DNA from: CALBZH01 sp964538515
GTDB taxonomy: Bacteria > Desulfobacterota > Syntrophobacteria > Syntrophobacterales > Syntrophobacteraceae
Reading direction: 5' to 3'
Length of the DNA: 64,000 nucleotides
Assembly: GCA_964538515.1 (NCBI GenBank)
Contig: CAZIEW010000007.1
Location: 32,101-96,100, forward strand
Shown piece after piece: positions 33,120-42,554 of this stretch. The notes under the pieces were generated by a model that did no database searches, was not told where the DNA came from, and saw only the letters and a list, made by a program, of their open reading frames with translations. The stretch's first letter is position 1. Every line of letters begins with the position of its first letter. The translations under genes were made by a program, and so were the position numbers.

Positions 33120-34274
33120 TCATGTTTCTTCCACTCTCGAGATGGCCTGTCGGATGGTCGCAAGATCGGGCGATCTCAGGAAATAGGCATAGCTTCCCAT
33201 GGCATCGCTCAGGGCATGGGGGATCTCCCGATGGACGACAACCAGCTCTCCAAGCTCGGCCAGCAGCGCCTGGTGGTCCAGCCGATAGAGAACGCCATCG
33301 CGCCGGGAGGCGTGGGCCACGTGGTACTTGCGCTCGAAGGAAAAATCGGAGCGACTTCCCACGACCAGGTCGGCCCACCAGCGGAAGAGGTCAATGTCGC
33401 AGGCGTAATTCATCATGTCCATCGTGAAGCCCCCAGGGGGACGGACGTTGATTTCCAGGGCGTAAAAATCGTCCTCCGATTCTCGGAAGAATTCGACGTG
33501 GAAAAACCGCTCCCGAACGCCGAAGGCTTCCACGGTCCGCCGCCCCAGCTCCTCCAACCGCTCCGGGATGTCGCGCAGGGAATAGTAATGGAGTGGGCGC
33601 CGTTCACTGACGGTTTCCATGATCCCCCCCGAAAACCGGTGGGCGGTCCAGAAGACAATATCCCCGTCCCGGTTCGTCAGACCGTCGAAGCTCAAAAGAT
33701 CGCCGGTCAGGGTCTTTTCGACCATGTAGCCCTCGGGCAAGCCGCTCAACGCCTGGCTCAGCTCCTTCTCTCCCGAGACCTTGAAGGTCCCTGCCGCGCC
33801 CACTCCCTGGTCAGGCTTGAAGATCACGGGAAAGCCGTACTGTCCTACAAAATCCCGAACGGCGGCCTCCGACGTCGCCAGAATCCCGGGGGCGCACGGC
33901 ACGGCAGCTTCCAGGAAGCGCTGCTTCATCCCCATCTTGTGGCGGTTGATCGCCAGATCGGCGGGCCTCTGGCCGAAGACGTTGAAGTCCTCCCTCAAGC
34001 GGGCGTCCATCCCAAGCCAGAATTCCGTGTGCGATTCGATCCGGTCGATCTTGCCGTGACGGTGGGTGAAGTAGCCGCAGGCCCGGAGCATCGCCTCGTA
34101 GTCCGTCATGACCGATACCCGGTAGTATTCGGCCAGCGCATCTCGGAGGGCGGGGTCAAGCTCATCGAAGGCCGCGTCGCCAATGCCCAGCACCGTCGCC
34201 CCGGCGTTTTTGAGTGCCGTGCAGAAAAGATAGTAGCTTGGGGGAAAGTTGGGAGAAATGAGCACGACATTCAT
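33120..34274 (-). CDS. ATP-grasp domain protein
   Basis: A 384-residue soluble protein. The N-terminal Rossmann-like pre-ATP-grasp part has NVVLISPNFPPSYYLFCTALKNAG, and the ATP-grasp core has FPVIFKPDQGVGAAGTFKV, FFHVEFFRESEDDFYALEINVRPPGGF and the metal-binding E-N pair in ALEINVRP. This matches carboxylate-amine ligases of the carbamoyl-phosphate-synthase-like group (amide or peptide bond formation with acyl phosphate). The substrate is unknown. It stands alone on the minus strand with its own AAGGAAGG site and no biosynthetic neighbours. Confidence 0.82.
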   Translation of the reverse strand: MNVVLISPNFPPSYYLFCTALKNAGATVLGIGDAAFDELDPALRDALAEYYRVSVMTDYEAMLRACGYFTHRHGKIDRIESHTEFWLGMDARLREDFNVFGQRPADLAINRHKMGMKQRFLEAAVPCAPGILATSEAAVRDFVGQYGFPVIFKPDQGVGAAGTFKVSGEKELSQALSGLPEGYMVEKTLTGDLLSFDGLTNRDGDIVFWTAHRFSGGIMETVSERRPLHYYSLRDIPERLEELGRRTVEAFGVRERFFHVEFFRESEDDFYALEINVRPPGGFTMDMMNYACDIDLFRWWADLVVGSRSDFSFERKYHVAHASRRDGVLYRLDHQALLAELGELVVVHREIPHALSDAMGSYAYFLRSPDLATIRQAISRVEET

Positions 34275-34449
34275 GGCACTGCCTTCCTTTCGATGAATGA
34301 AGTGGCATGGAGCCCACGGGTGGAGTCACGCAAAAAAGACTGGATTCAAAACCGGCTCTGTGCCGATCAGTCTAAAACCGGACCCGAGCACAAGTCGAGC
34401 TGTTTCTTTCGGATGACAACTCTCACCCAACCACAGGAGAGCTACTTGT

Positions 34450-34701
34450 ATGCATCTCAGTAGAAGGTTTCGCATCGTGATCGTCGTCGCGGTTTTCGCC
34501 TGTATGACCCTCGCATCCTGCTCCAAGTCAGCGCCGCCCGAAACGGCCTCCGTCGATTCCCGCCCCGTGACCGAGCAGGCCAAAGAAGCGATTCAGGACT
34601 ACGGGCGGAGACCCATCAACAAGGCGCGGATGACCCAGGACCTGGGTGAGCAGAGGACCCAAGCCATGGATGCGGCCGTCAGTGGGACGGTCGGCAAGTA
34701 G
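34450..34701 (+). CDS. small hypothetical lipoprotein
   Basis: An 83-residue protein with a lipoprotein signal (basic start, IVIVVAVFACMTLASC) and Cys23 as the lipidation site, followed by a polar helical domain (VTEQAKEAIQDYGRRPINKARMTQDLGEQR). No family recognised. AGGAG precedes the ATG. Divergent from the ATP-grasp gene and convergent with the next gene. Confidence 0.65.
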   Translation: MHLSRRFRIVIVVAVFACMTLASCSKSAPPETASVDSRPVTEQAKEAIQDYGRRPINKARMTQDLGEQRTQAMDAAVSGTVGK

Positions 34702-34713
34702 GCGAGAGCCGAT

Positions 34714-35058
34714 TCAAGCGTCCTTCAAGCCGCCCTTGATGAGCCTCAGCTTCGCCCGTTCACCATGCTCTTCCCCGGAATCGGCGCCGCGGCATTTGTC
34801 GCACAAAAGGGCCGGCGAATAGGCCAGCTCGAGCAGCAGATAGGCCGTGGCCCTGACAAAGCCCAGCTCGGCGAGATTGCCCACCGGCTCGCCCATCTCT
34901 AGGAGCATCTCGGCCCGCGCGGCCTCCCTCGCCTTTGCTCCCAGCTCTTCCGGATCGATGGAAAGCTCCCTGCACCGCCGTTCAATGCGATGACGCACGC
35001 CGTCGGTGATCTCCACCCCGCATCCCGTACAGAAAAACCTGGCCTGCCCCAGCCACAT
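34714..35058 (-). CDS. hypothetical zinc-ribbon-like protein
   Basis: A 114-residue protein with a CTGC pair at the N-terminus (FFCTGCGVEITDG) and a CDKC pair near the C-terminus (LLCDKCRGAD), together able to hold one zinc, and a helical middle (EELGAKAREAARAEMLLEMGE). The function is unknown. AAGGAGG lies eight bases before ATG 35058; a longer in-frame start is not needed. Confidence 0.65.
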   Translation of the reverse strand: MWLGQARFFCTGCGVEITDGVRHRIERRCRELSIDPEELGAKAREAARAEMLLEMGEPVGNLAELGFVRATAYLLLELAYSPALLCDKCRGADSGEEHGERAKLRLIKGGLKDA

Positions 35059-35217
35059 GGCACCATCCTCCTTCGAAAACCCACCCCGATCAGTCCCCGC
35101 ACGCACTCCCTCCAAGATAAGACCGATTCGATCCCGGCAAGAGAGACCCTGGCCGAGGCAATTCCCGATCTCAAGGTACCGGGATGAAGGAACTTCATGC
35201 GGAGCAGACCTTGCCTC

Positions 35218-35226
35218 TGGTATAAT
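35218..35226 (+). promoter_or_regulatory. extended -10 promoter before glgP
   Basis: TGGTATAAT: a perfect -10 hexamer (35221-35226) with the TGn extension, 58 bases before the glgP ATG. No good -35 hexamer is present at 16-18 bases, which extended -10 promoters tolerate. Confidence 0.55.
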
Positions 35227-35283
35227 GGTTTCGTTTGGAGAGAAAAATCACCGCACCCATTCGCTGACGACAAGGAGGGGACC

Positions 35284-37782
35284 ATGACGACAGCGCGATC
35301 CCAGAATCCCTGCGAGCAAGCTTCTGAAGGCCCCAGAGACAGCCGATCGATCCAAGCCATCCGGAAAGCCATCCTCGACAACCTCACGTGCGTCCAGGGG
35401 AAATTCCCGGAAGTCGCCACGAAGAACGACTGGTACCTGGCACTGGCCTACACGGTCAGAGACCGGTTGCTTTCCTGCTGGACCCGTGCCGCCCGAACCT
35501 ACTTTAAGCGCGCGAGCCGCACGATTTGTTATCTGTCAGCCGAATTCCTGCTGGGTCCGCAGCTGGGCAACAACCTGATCAACCTCGGGATCATGGAAGA
35601 GGTGCAGGAGGCCGTGGCGGATCTCAACCTCGACCTCGACGCCATCCTCGAACAGGAGGAAGAGCCCGGACTCGGCAACGGTGGTTTGGGGCGCCTTGCC
35701 GCGTGCTACATGGATTCGCTGGCGACCCTCAATATCCCGGCCATCGGTTACGGCATCCGTTACGAGTTCGGGATTTTCGACCAGGAGATCCGGGGCGGAT
35801 GGCAGGAGGAAGTGACCGACAAGTGGCTTCGGTACGGGAACCCTTGGGAGATTCCACGGCCGGAGATCGCGTTCAATGTCAAATTTGGAGGCTACACCAA
35901 GGGGGAGGTGGACGATGAGGGCGTGTACCGGGCTTTGTGGGTCCCCGACTACGTGGTGAAAGGCGTGGCCTACGACACGCCCATCGTGGGCTACCAGACC
36001 CCCACCGCGAGCTTCCTGCGACTCTTCAAGGCCGAAGCCGTGGAATCCTTCGATTTTCGCTCCTTCAACGTGGGGGACTATTACGGTGCGGTCCATGAAA
36101 AAGTGACGTCTGAAAACCTCACCAAGGTGCTCTACCCCAATGATGAGCCCCTGGCCGGCAAGCAGCTGCGCCTCAAGCAGCAGATCTTCTTTGTCTCTTG
36201 CGCGCTCCAAGACATGATCCGCATTTACCTGCAGCGCGAGACCACCCTGGACCATTTTCATCACAAGTACGCCATCCAGTTGAACGACACTCACCCCTCC
36301 ATCGGGGTGGCCGAGCTCATGCGGCTCCTGGTCGACGAGTATGCCTACCCCTGGGAGAAGGCCTGGGAAATCACCCGGCACACATTCTGTTACACCAACC
36401 ACACGCTGCTTCCAGAAGCCCTCGAGAAATGGCCGGTCTCGGTCTTTGAAGCGCTTTTGCCGCGTCACCTGGAGATCATTTACGAGATCAACTCCCGTTT
36501 TCTGGCCGAGATCCAGGAGCGCTTTCCGGGAGACAACGACCTCGTGGCATCTCTGTCCCTCATCGACGAAGCGGGCAGCCGATACGTCAGGATGGCAAAC
36601 CTCGCCTGCGTCGGGAGCCAGGCCATCAATGGAGTTGCAGCCCTGCACACCGAGCTGTTGAAAGAGTCTGTTCTCAAGGACTTCAACCGGATCTATCCCG
36701 AGAAGTTTTCCAACAAGACCAATGGCGTGACACCGCGGCGATTCGTCGTGCTGGCCAACCCGGGTCTCACCACCCTTCTCTCCGAAATGATCGGGGATGA
36801 GTGGATCCTCGACCCGTCGGCCCTCAGGTCGCTCGAACGCTGGGCCAACGACGACGCCTTTCAAGAGGAGTGGCGCGCGGTCAAACGGGCCAACAAGGAG
36901 CGTTTGGCCTCCCGCATCCGGGAGCGCACCGGTATCGTGGTCGATCCGGGGAGCCTGTTCGACATCCAGGTCAAGCGAATCCACGAGTACAAGCGCCAGC
37001 ATCTGAACGCCCTCCACGTCGCGACCCTCTACAACCGGATCCTGCGTGGTGAAACGGCCGGCATGGCTCCTCGAACGGTGGTCATCGGCGGCAAGGCGGC
37101 GCCCGGCTACTTCATGGCGAAGCTCATCATCAAGCTCATCAATGCCATCGCGGAAACCGTGAACTCGGATCCCCGGGTCGGTGACCTCCTAAAGGTCGTT
37201 TTCTACCCGGACTTCAACGTCAAGAACGGCCAGTGGATCTATCCGGCGGCGGACCTCTCGGAGCAGATCTCCACAGCCGGCAAGGAAGCCTCCGGGACGG
37301 GGAACATGAAGTTCATGCTCAATGGGGCAGTGACGATCGGAACTCTCGACGGGGCCAACGTGGAGATCCTCGAAGAGGTCGGCGACGCGAGCTTCTTCCT
37401 GTTCGGACTGACCGCGTCGGAAGTCGTGGAGCGCCAGCGGAACGGCTACCACCCGCGGAGCTTTTACGAACAGGACGCCGAGCTCCGCGATGCGCTGGAT
37501 CTCCTTGTCTCGGGCGCGCTCACCCATGGTGATCAACTGCTCTTCAGGCCCCTGGTCGACAATCTCCTTTACGACGATCCCTTCATGGTCCTCGCGGACT
37601 ACCGGTCCTATCTTGACTGTCAAGGCCGCGTGAGCGATACCTACGGCGACCCGAAGCAATGGACTCGCATGTCCATTCTGAACGTTGCCAGGGCCGGGAA
37701 ATTTTCTTCGGATCGCGCCATCCGGGAGTACTGTGAAGACATTTGGAAGATCGACCCCGTTGAGATTGAAGGGATGGAGTAG
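35284..37782 (+). CDS. glgP: glycogen/alpha-glucan phosphorylase
   Basis: An 832-residue enzyme releasing glucose-1-phosphate from glycogen by phosphorolysis, with pyridoxal phosphate. Full-length family signatures are present: CYLSAEFLLGPQLGNNL, GNGGLGRLAACYMDSLAT, IQLNDTHPSIGVAELMR, TNGVTPRRF and the PLP motif EASGTGNMKFMLNGA with Lys676. ATG 35284 follows AAGGAGGGG; the upstream in-frame start at 35197 overlaps the promoter and is rejected. The nudC gene follows after 8 bases. No other glycogen genes are in the window. Confidence 0.96.
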   Translation: MTTARSQNPCEQASEGPRDSRSIQAIRKAILDNLTCVQGKFPEVATKNDWYLALAYTVRDRLLSCWTRAARTYFKRASRTICYLSAEFLLGPQLGNNLINLGIMEEVQEAVADLNLDLDAILEQEEEPGLGNGGLGRLAACYMDSLATLNIPAIGYGIRYEFGIFDQEIRGGWQEEVTDKWLRYGNPWEIPRPEIAFNVKFGGYTKGEVDDEGVYRALWVPDYVVKGVAYDTPIVGYQTPTASFLRLFKAEAVESFDFRSFNVGDYYGAVHEKVTSENLTKVLYPNDEPLAGKQLRLKQQIFFVSCALQDMIRIYLQRETTLDHFHHKYAIQLNDTHPSIGVAELMRLLVDEYAYPWEKAWEITRHTFCYTNHTLLPEALEKWPVSVFEALLPRHLEIIYEINSRFLAEIQERFPGDNDLVASLSLIDEAGSRYVRMANLACVGSQAINGVAALHTELLKESVLKDFNRIYPEKFSNKTNGVTPRRFVVLANPGLTTLLSEMIGDEWILDPSALRSLERWANDDAFQEEWRAVKRANKERLASRIRERTGIVVDPGSLFDIQVKRIHEYKRQHLNALHVATLYNRILRGETAGMAPRTVVIGGKAAPGYFMAKLIIKLINAIAETVNSDPRVGDLLKVVFYPDFNVKNGQWIYPAADLSEQISTAGKEASGTGNMKFMLNGAVTIGTLDGANVEILEEVGDASFFLFGLTASEVVERQRNGYHPRSFYEQDAELRDALDLLVSGALTHGDQLLFRPLVDNLLYDDPFMVLADYRSYLDCQGRVSDTYGDPKQWTRMSILNVARAGKFSSDRAIREYCEDIWKIDPVEIEGME

Positions 37783-37790
37783 AATCATCC

Positions 37791-38606
37791 ATGACGTTCG
37801 AGCCGGCTGTTAGGCTGACATCCCCCCGGGAGGGCTCCGCTTACTGGTTTTTCTTCTCAAACGACCGACTGTTGGTCCGTGTGGGCAATCCTTCGGTACA
37901 GGTTCCCTGCTGTGAGGAAGACGGCCCCCTGGGAATCGAGCCGATCCGTCGCCAGGTTCTCGGCACCCTGGACCGGATCCCCTGTTATTCCGCGGAGCTG
38001 CCGCCGGAGGCCGCACCACCTGATGGTTTTTCGTTCATGGGACTCCGGAGGTTGTTCGGGATCTTGGACGAGCCATTTTTCAGCATCGCCGTGCGAGCCA
38101 AACAGATCGTCGCCTGGGACCAGACGCACCAATTCTGTGGCCGATGCGCCACCCCCACCCAGCAGGCTGAGGAGGAGCGCGCCAGGGTCTGCCCGGCGTG
38201 CGGCCTCACCAATTTCCCAAGAATCGCTCCGGCTGTGATCGTCGCCGTCACCAAAGGGGACGAGCTGCTGCTTGCACGAGCGCAGCGTTTTCCGCAAGGG
38301 TTCTACAGCGTGCTGGCGGGATTTGTGGAAGCGGGTGAGACTTTGGAGGAGTGCGTCCGCCGGGAGATTCGCGAGGAAGTGGGAGTCGAGGTGGGCAGCA
38401 TCCGGTACTTCGGAAGCCAATCCTGGCCGTTTCCACATTCCCTGATGATCGGGTTCACGGCGGAGTACGCGGGGGGTGAGATCCGGCCCGATCCTTCGGA
38501 AATCGCGGAGGCCCAGTGGTTCCGACCCGACCGTCTTCCGCTCATTCCTGAAAAGATCAGCATTGCCCGAAGCCTCATCGACTGGTTCGTGGCATCGCGA
38601 TCCTGA
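37791..38606 (+). CDS. nudC: NAD+/NADH diphosphatase (Nudix), also candidate mRNA de-NADding enzyme
   Basis: A 271-residue protein with the NudC layout: N-terminal beta domain, a zinc ribbon (FCGRC...CPAC), the Nudix box GFVEAGETLEECVRREIREEVG with its REXXEE core, and the NADH-specific SQSWPFPHS motif. It hydrolyses NADH to NMNH and AMP and in E. coli removes NAD caps from RNA. Closely follows glgP, so probably co-transcribed. Confidence 0.93.
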   Translation: MTFEPAVRLTSPREGSAYWFFFSNDRLLVRVGNPSVQVPCCEEDGPLGIEPIRRQVLGTLDRIPCYSAELPPEAAPPDGFSFMGLRRLFGILDEPFFSIAVRAKQIVAWDQTHQFCGRCATPTQQAEEERARVCPACGLTNFPRIAPAVIVAVTKGDELLLARAQRFPQGFYSVLAGFVEAGETLEECVRREIREEVGVEVGSIRYFGSQSWPFPHSLMIGFTAEYAGGEIRPDPSEIAEAQWFRPDRLPLIPEKISIARSLIDWFVASRS

Positions 38607-38722
38607 CGCCCGCCGGCCCTGCGGTTGAGTCAGGCGACGGGCAACAGATGAGCGTCCCATCACGCACGCTCACGGTCCGCGCGCATGCGCTTTTGCTGCA
38701 TCCGACCTTAGCTCAATGAATT

Positions 38723-39484
38723 TCATCCGGAAAGAAACTCCTCCAAGACCGGCACCAGCTCCATCAAGGTCCCCCCCGGCGTGTGACGATCCGCAACGGG
38801 AGCTTCCTCAGGCTCTGCCCTGCCGAACGCCACATGGATCGGGATTCCTTTCCCCTCGCAGAATTTCTGGAGTGATGGCTTGACCATACTGCCGATGAGT
38901 AGGGCTCCCGCCTTGGCTCCCCATTCGAAATGGGGGCCATCCCCGCCGCTGTCCCCCATCACGATGATCTTCGGCGCGTTGAGGCCGAACGACCGGATGG
39001 CCGCTTCCGTGTTACGCGGCTTGTCCTGAATCTCGAACAGCTCGAATACATGGCCGGGGTCCGAGGGAAGTGCGTCGTAGCGGATCATGGGATGGGCCGA
39101 CAGGACGGGGATACGCGGCAGCAGCCCCTTGGCGAAAATGCGCTGAAAATAGCCCACCATGCCCGTCGTGTTGATCATGAACAGGATGTCGTGCGACAGG
39201 CACCATTCAATCCATGCCGCAAGGTCCGGATAGGTCGCAAACGACGCATCTAGGTGAGCGTCCATCTCGTCCGGACCAATGGGTCCGGGGAGCATCTCGC
39301 CCATTCTGCGAACGGCCTCACCGAGGCTGATCGCATTGGTCGTGTACTGCCGGAACATGGCCGTCAAATCCTCGCGCAGATTCGGATGGGTGAAGAAGAT
39401 GAAATCGAACGGGCCGCAGGGAGCCAGGCATTCGTTCCAATCCGAGGAAAGGATGGCTCGGTAGCTTGTCGGGGCGCCGGACAT
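38723..39484 (-). CDS. HAD-superfamily-like protein
   Basis: A 253-residue protein. Motif I is LSSDWNECLAP (the second Asp of the usual DXD is Asn), motif II is MINTTGM and motif IV VMGDSGGDGPHFEWG, the order of HAD phosphatases, with a helical cap in between. The variant motif I makes activity uncertain. AAGGAGG lies upstream of ATG 39484. It stands alone on the minus strand, and the substrate is unknown. Confidence 0.6.
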   Translation of the reverse strand: MSGAPTSYRAILSSDWNECLAPCGPFDFIFFTHPNLREDLTAMFRQYTTNAISLGEAVRRMGEMLPGPIGPDEMDAHLDASFATYPDLAAWIEWCLSHDILFMINTTGMVGYFQRIFAKGLLPRIPVLSAHPMIRYDALPSDPGHVFELFEIQDKPRNTEAAIRSFGLNAPKIIVMGDSGGDGPHFEWGAKAGALLIGSMVKPSLQKFCEGKGIPIHVAFGRAEPEEAPVADRHTPGGTLMELVPVLEEFLSG

Positions 39485-39570
39485 GCGAAACCTCCTTGAG
39501 CAGAGAGCGATTGACCCACCAACACGTTTTTCTCTCATTATTACATGCGGGTTTGCACGTCTGCAAGCAA

Positions 39571-40821
39571 CTATAGGACTCGCCCCCACCGGAGGCTGTC
39601 TCTCGGGATGCTGAGCTCCATCCGGGATTGGATGCACTCCACGCCGCGGGTCTGAAAGGGAGCCCAAACCAGCTGCTTCCCCTGGAAAGCGAACCGGCCG
39701 CGCTTGATCTTGGGAAGCAAATCCCGCTTGGCGGGTGCGATCGCCCCCAGCACGACGGGCACGCTCTGGAACCCGGCAACCGCCGGCAGCGTGCATGGAT
39801 ACAGGGAGGATGGCTCCGGGAGCGGCATCGCCTCGCTGGTAGGCTGCGCCAAGGTGAGCGCCCCGCTCAAACGCAGGAAGAGCCTCGGCTGGATCTTGAA
39901 GGCCGGGATCCAGAAGGAAAACGGCCGAGAGCCCATGGACGAGTCAATCACTTTGGGGACATTCGTCAAACGGACGAAGTCCTCGTAGGTCGCAAGATTG
40001 AGACCGGTCGTACTCAGCTCGATCCGCCAGAAGGGCACCCACACATCCACGGGGTCGCAGGAAGGAATGAATTGAGCCTCCAGGCGGTGAAATCCCCGTC
40101 CCACCGCCTCCCAGCTCGACTGGCAACTGCGGCAGAACAGCACGTGAGAATCCGAGCGCCCCTCCATGTCCCAGCCGCAATCGGGACACAGGGTCGGCTG
40201 AAAGCGAACCCCATTCGGAGGCTCGGTTTCGACAACCTGTGGCCCCGGCTCGAGCCCCTCGGAGGCCGGCAGTTGCCGGCCGGTGTAGGGATCGTGCAGG
40301 ACATCCCCGCGCAACAGGTACGGCGCGTAGAGAAGGCTCACCACCTCACCCACGGCCGCCCGGTAGACGAAGCGATCCGAAAGCGTTCTCTCCTGTCGCC
40401 TGCCGTCGCTGCGCACCTGCTTCAGGAAGAGGGACCGATCCATTGACAGGGCAAACGCGCGCGACGGAGGGCGCGCAATGGAGAGGCTGAGCTTCAACGT
40501 CTGGGGCCGCATCCCAAGCGAGAAAGGCAGGGCTTCGAACGATGCGGCTCGAGTGGTTGCGTCCACAATGCGGTGGTTGACTTCGTCCTCGTTCAACGCG
40601 TACACGGCTCCCTTGAACCGCCAGTAAGGGGCAAAGACGAGGTCATCCCCGTTCATGGCCCCCTCGGGAAGAGGAAGCGTGTAGGACAGGGGCTGATCGC
40701 TCTGGATCATGAGCCTCACCCGGCAGAACGGGCAGGCAAGGATCCGGTCCGTTTCGAGGAGCGTCACGGGAGCACCGCATTGGGGACACTGGTGCTCGAT
40801 ATGCAGACTAGAGCCGTTCAC
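39571..40821 (-). CDS. zinc-ribbon protein partnered with the SPFH protein
   Basis: About 416 residues. It starts with a zinc ribbon (CPQCGAPVTLLETDRILACPFC) and has a second one in the middle (LCPDCGWDMEG...LFCRSC); the rest is beta-rich without recognisable catalytic motifs. The start is taken as GTG 40821, inside the end of the SPFH gene; an ATG further in would remove the first ribbon. The tight overlap with the SPFH gene and shared zinc ribbons suggest that the two proteins work together. Confidence 0.65.
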   Translation of the reverse strand: MNGSSLHIEHQCPQCGAPVTLLETDRILACPFCRVRLMIQSDQPLSYTLPLPEGAMNGDDLVFAPYWRFKGAVYALNEDEVNHRIVDATTRAASFEALPFSLGMRPQTLKLSLSIARPPSRAFALSMDRSLFLKQVRSDGRRQERTLSDRFVYRAAVGEVVSLLYAPYLLRGDVLHDPYTGRQLPASEGLEPGPQVVETEPPNGVRFQPTLCPDCGWDMEGRSDSHVLFCRSCQSSWEAVGRGFHRLEAQFIPSCDPVDVWVPFWRIELSTTGLNLATYEDFVRLTNVPKVIDSSMGSRPFSFWIPAFKIQPRLFLRLSGALTLAQPTSEAMPLPEPSSLYPCTLPAVAGFQSVPVVLGAIAPAKRDLLPKIKRGRFAFQGKQLVWAPFQTRGVECIQSRMELSIPRDSLRWGRVL

Positions 40822-41935
40822 CACAGTTGTTGCAATACACCGATTGAGGGAGGTTTTCGGTTCCGCAATGCGGGCATTTCTTGTTTTTGGCCGGATCATT
40901 CACGGGCTTTCCGCATTGCGTGCAGAAGGAGGCTTCCACAGGGAGATTCTTGCCGCAGTGTCCACACTGGGTGATCACCACCAGATGATGACCGCAGGTC
41001 GGACAGAACAGCGCGTCCGTCGGTACCGGCCGACCACAGTCGGGACATGCCTGCCGCGCGGCTTCAGACGCAGCCCCCCCACCGCCGTGCGCCTGAAGGC
41101 CCTGCGAGAGCAGTCCCGGCATCATGAAGGCGAGACCCAGCCCAAGCCCTTCGCCTGCCGAGCCTGGATTTTCGGCCGCTTTTTCGAGGGCCATGGCAGC
41201 CTTGAGCTGCAGCAGCTTGTTCAGGTCCTGGAACACCCCCAGCTTGCTGCGATCGTCGATGGCTCGCTGGACTTCGGGCGGCGGCGTGATTGAGTTGATA
41301 TACAGGTCCGCCAAGGCCAGACCGAAGCGGCTGAAATCCTCCTGCAGCCGCCCTTTCAAGCCCATGGCCCATTCCTCGTAACGACCGGGGAGGTCAAACA
41401 CCGTGGACAGCCCCTCACCAAGGACATCGTTGAAACGGGAGACGATGACCCGGTTCAGGTATTCTTCGATGTGCTCGGTGCCGTAGCTGCCCACGGTCCC
41501 CACCAGGGAGTTGATGAAGAGCAGGGGCTGGACCACACGCAAGTTGAACACCCCATGGGCCCTGAGGCGGATCAAGCCCAGCTCGGAATCCTTGAAGGCA
41601 ACCGGATCGCGAGTCCCCCACTTCAGGTCCGTGAAGACCTTGCTGTTCACGAAATAGACCTCCGCCCGAAGCGGGCTCATCATCCCCCAGGGACCACTCA
41701 GCACTTTGGTCAGAATCGGAATATTCGCCGTTTTTAAGGTGTGCCTTCCCGGTCCGAAGACATGAATGGCTTTCCCCTGATAGAAAAAGACACCAACCTG
41801 ACTCTCCCGAACCGTGAGCTGTGCCCCGTATTTGATCTCGCCCGAACCCTCCTCGGGTATCCGCTGTACCATTTCCCGACCGGTCGGATCGAGCCACTCG
41901 ATGACTTCCAAAAAGACCGCATTGTTGCTGCCCAT
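40808..41935 (-). CDS. SPFH/Band-7-like protein with C-terminal double zinc ribbon (YdjI-like)
   Basis: A 375-residue protein. The N-terminal two thirds is an SPFH-type domain (VIEWLDPTGREMVQRIPEEGSGEIKYGAQLTVRESQVGVFF, FGPGRHTLKTANIPIL), as in the YdjI/'virion core protein' group. A Gly-rich hydrophobic linker follows, then two to three zinc ribbons (CPDCGRPVPTDALFCPTC, CGHCGKNLPVEASFCTQC, CPHCGTENLPQSVYCNNC). There is no membrane anchor at the N-terminus. The start ATG 41935 has better spacing to GGGAAGGG than ATG 41941. The family is linked to membrane-stress and phage-shock-like functions; the role here is unknown. Confidence 0.8.
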   Translation of the reverse strand: MGSNNAVFLEVIEWLDPTGREMVQRIPEEGSGEIKYGAQLTVRESQVGVFFYQGKAIHVFGPGRHTLKTANIPILTKVLSGPWGMMSPLRAEVYFVNSKVFTDLKWGTRDPVAFKDSELGLIRLRAHGVFNLRVVQPLLFINSLVGTVGSYGTEHIEEYLNRVIVSRFNDVLGEGLSTVFDLPGRYEEWAMGLKGRLQEDFSRFGLALADLYINSITPPPEVQRAIDDRSKLGVFQDLNKLLQLKAAMALEKAAENPGSAGEGLGLGLAFMMPGLLSQGLQAHGGGGAASEAARQACPDCGRPVPTDALFCPTCGHHLVVITQCGHCGKNLPVEASFCTQCGKPVNDPAKNKKCPHCGTENLPQSVYCNNCGERL

Positions 41936-42073
41936 ACACATTCCCTTCCCTTGGATTCCAGTTCCATGCAGCCATATAACGGCATCTCCGGCTGCTCTCT
42001 TGAGCGATGCATCCCCCCGAGACCGATGTGGATGGACAGACCCTCAGGTCAAGCGACAAGCAGACCCGAAAAT

Positions 42074-42104
42074 AGAAAAAGCCGGTGGATTTCTCCCCGG
42101 CTTT
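42074..42104 (-). terminator. rho-independent terminator of the cold-shock gene
   Basis: On the minus strand AAAGCCGG (42104-42097) pairs with CCGGCTTT (42085-42078) over an 11-base loop, followed by further T. It lies 39 bases after the csp stop. Confidence 0.75.
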
Positions 42105-42142
42105 AGATCTTTCGTCGATCAACCACGCTATGGATTGGGATC

Positions 42143-42343
42143 CTAAAGCTTACGCACCTTTACAGCCTGAGGACCTTTGGCCCCTCTTTCTTCTTCGAAG
42201 CTCACTCGCTGCCCTTCTTCGAGGGTCTTGAATCCTTCCCCCTCAATGGAGGAGTGGTGGACGAAAAGCTCCTTGCCACTGTCCGCCGCGATAAACCCAT
42301 AGCCCTTCTTGTCGTTAAACCATTTGACTCGACCTTCCGCCAT
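42143..42343 (-). CDS. cspA: cold-shock protein, CspA family
   Basis: A 66-residue OB-fold protein with both RNA-binding motifs (KGYGFI and LFVHHSSI), starting MAEGRVKWFN and ending AVKVRKL. It binds single-stranded RNA/DNA as a chaperone. AGGAGGAAAGG precedes the ATG; an ATG further upstream adds 14 residues unlike the family. It has its own terminator. Confidence 0.93.
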   Translation of the reverse strand: MAEGRVKWFNDKKGYGFIAADSGKELFVHHSSIEGEGFKTLEEGQRVSFEEERGAKGPQAVKVRKL

Positions 42344-42554
42344 CGTTGACCCTTTCCTCCTAATTCTCCATGACACTCCCGGCACTTCCTCGCTACTTGA
42401 GGATCGCTCTAGGTGGCGCGAAAGACCGATTCCAAAAATAACTCAAAAATGCCAAATTCTTAGCCGCTAGCGCCCACCTTAGATCCGGATGATCACAAAA
42501 ACAAGCATAAGTTCAATGAAAGTGGATGCCCGGAGACCATTTTGTTGCTTTTTT

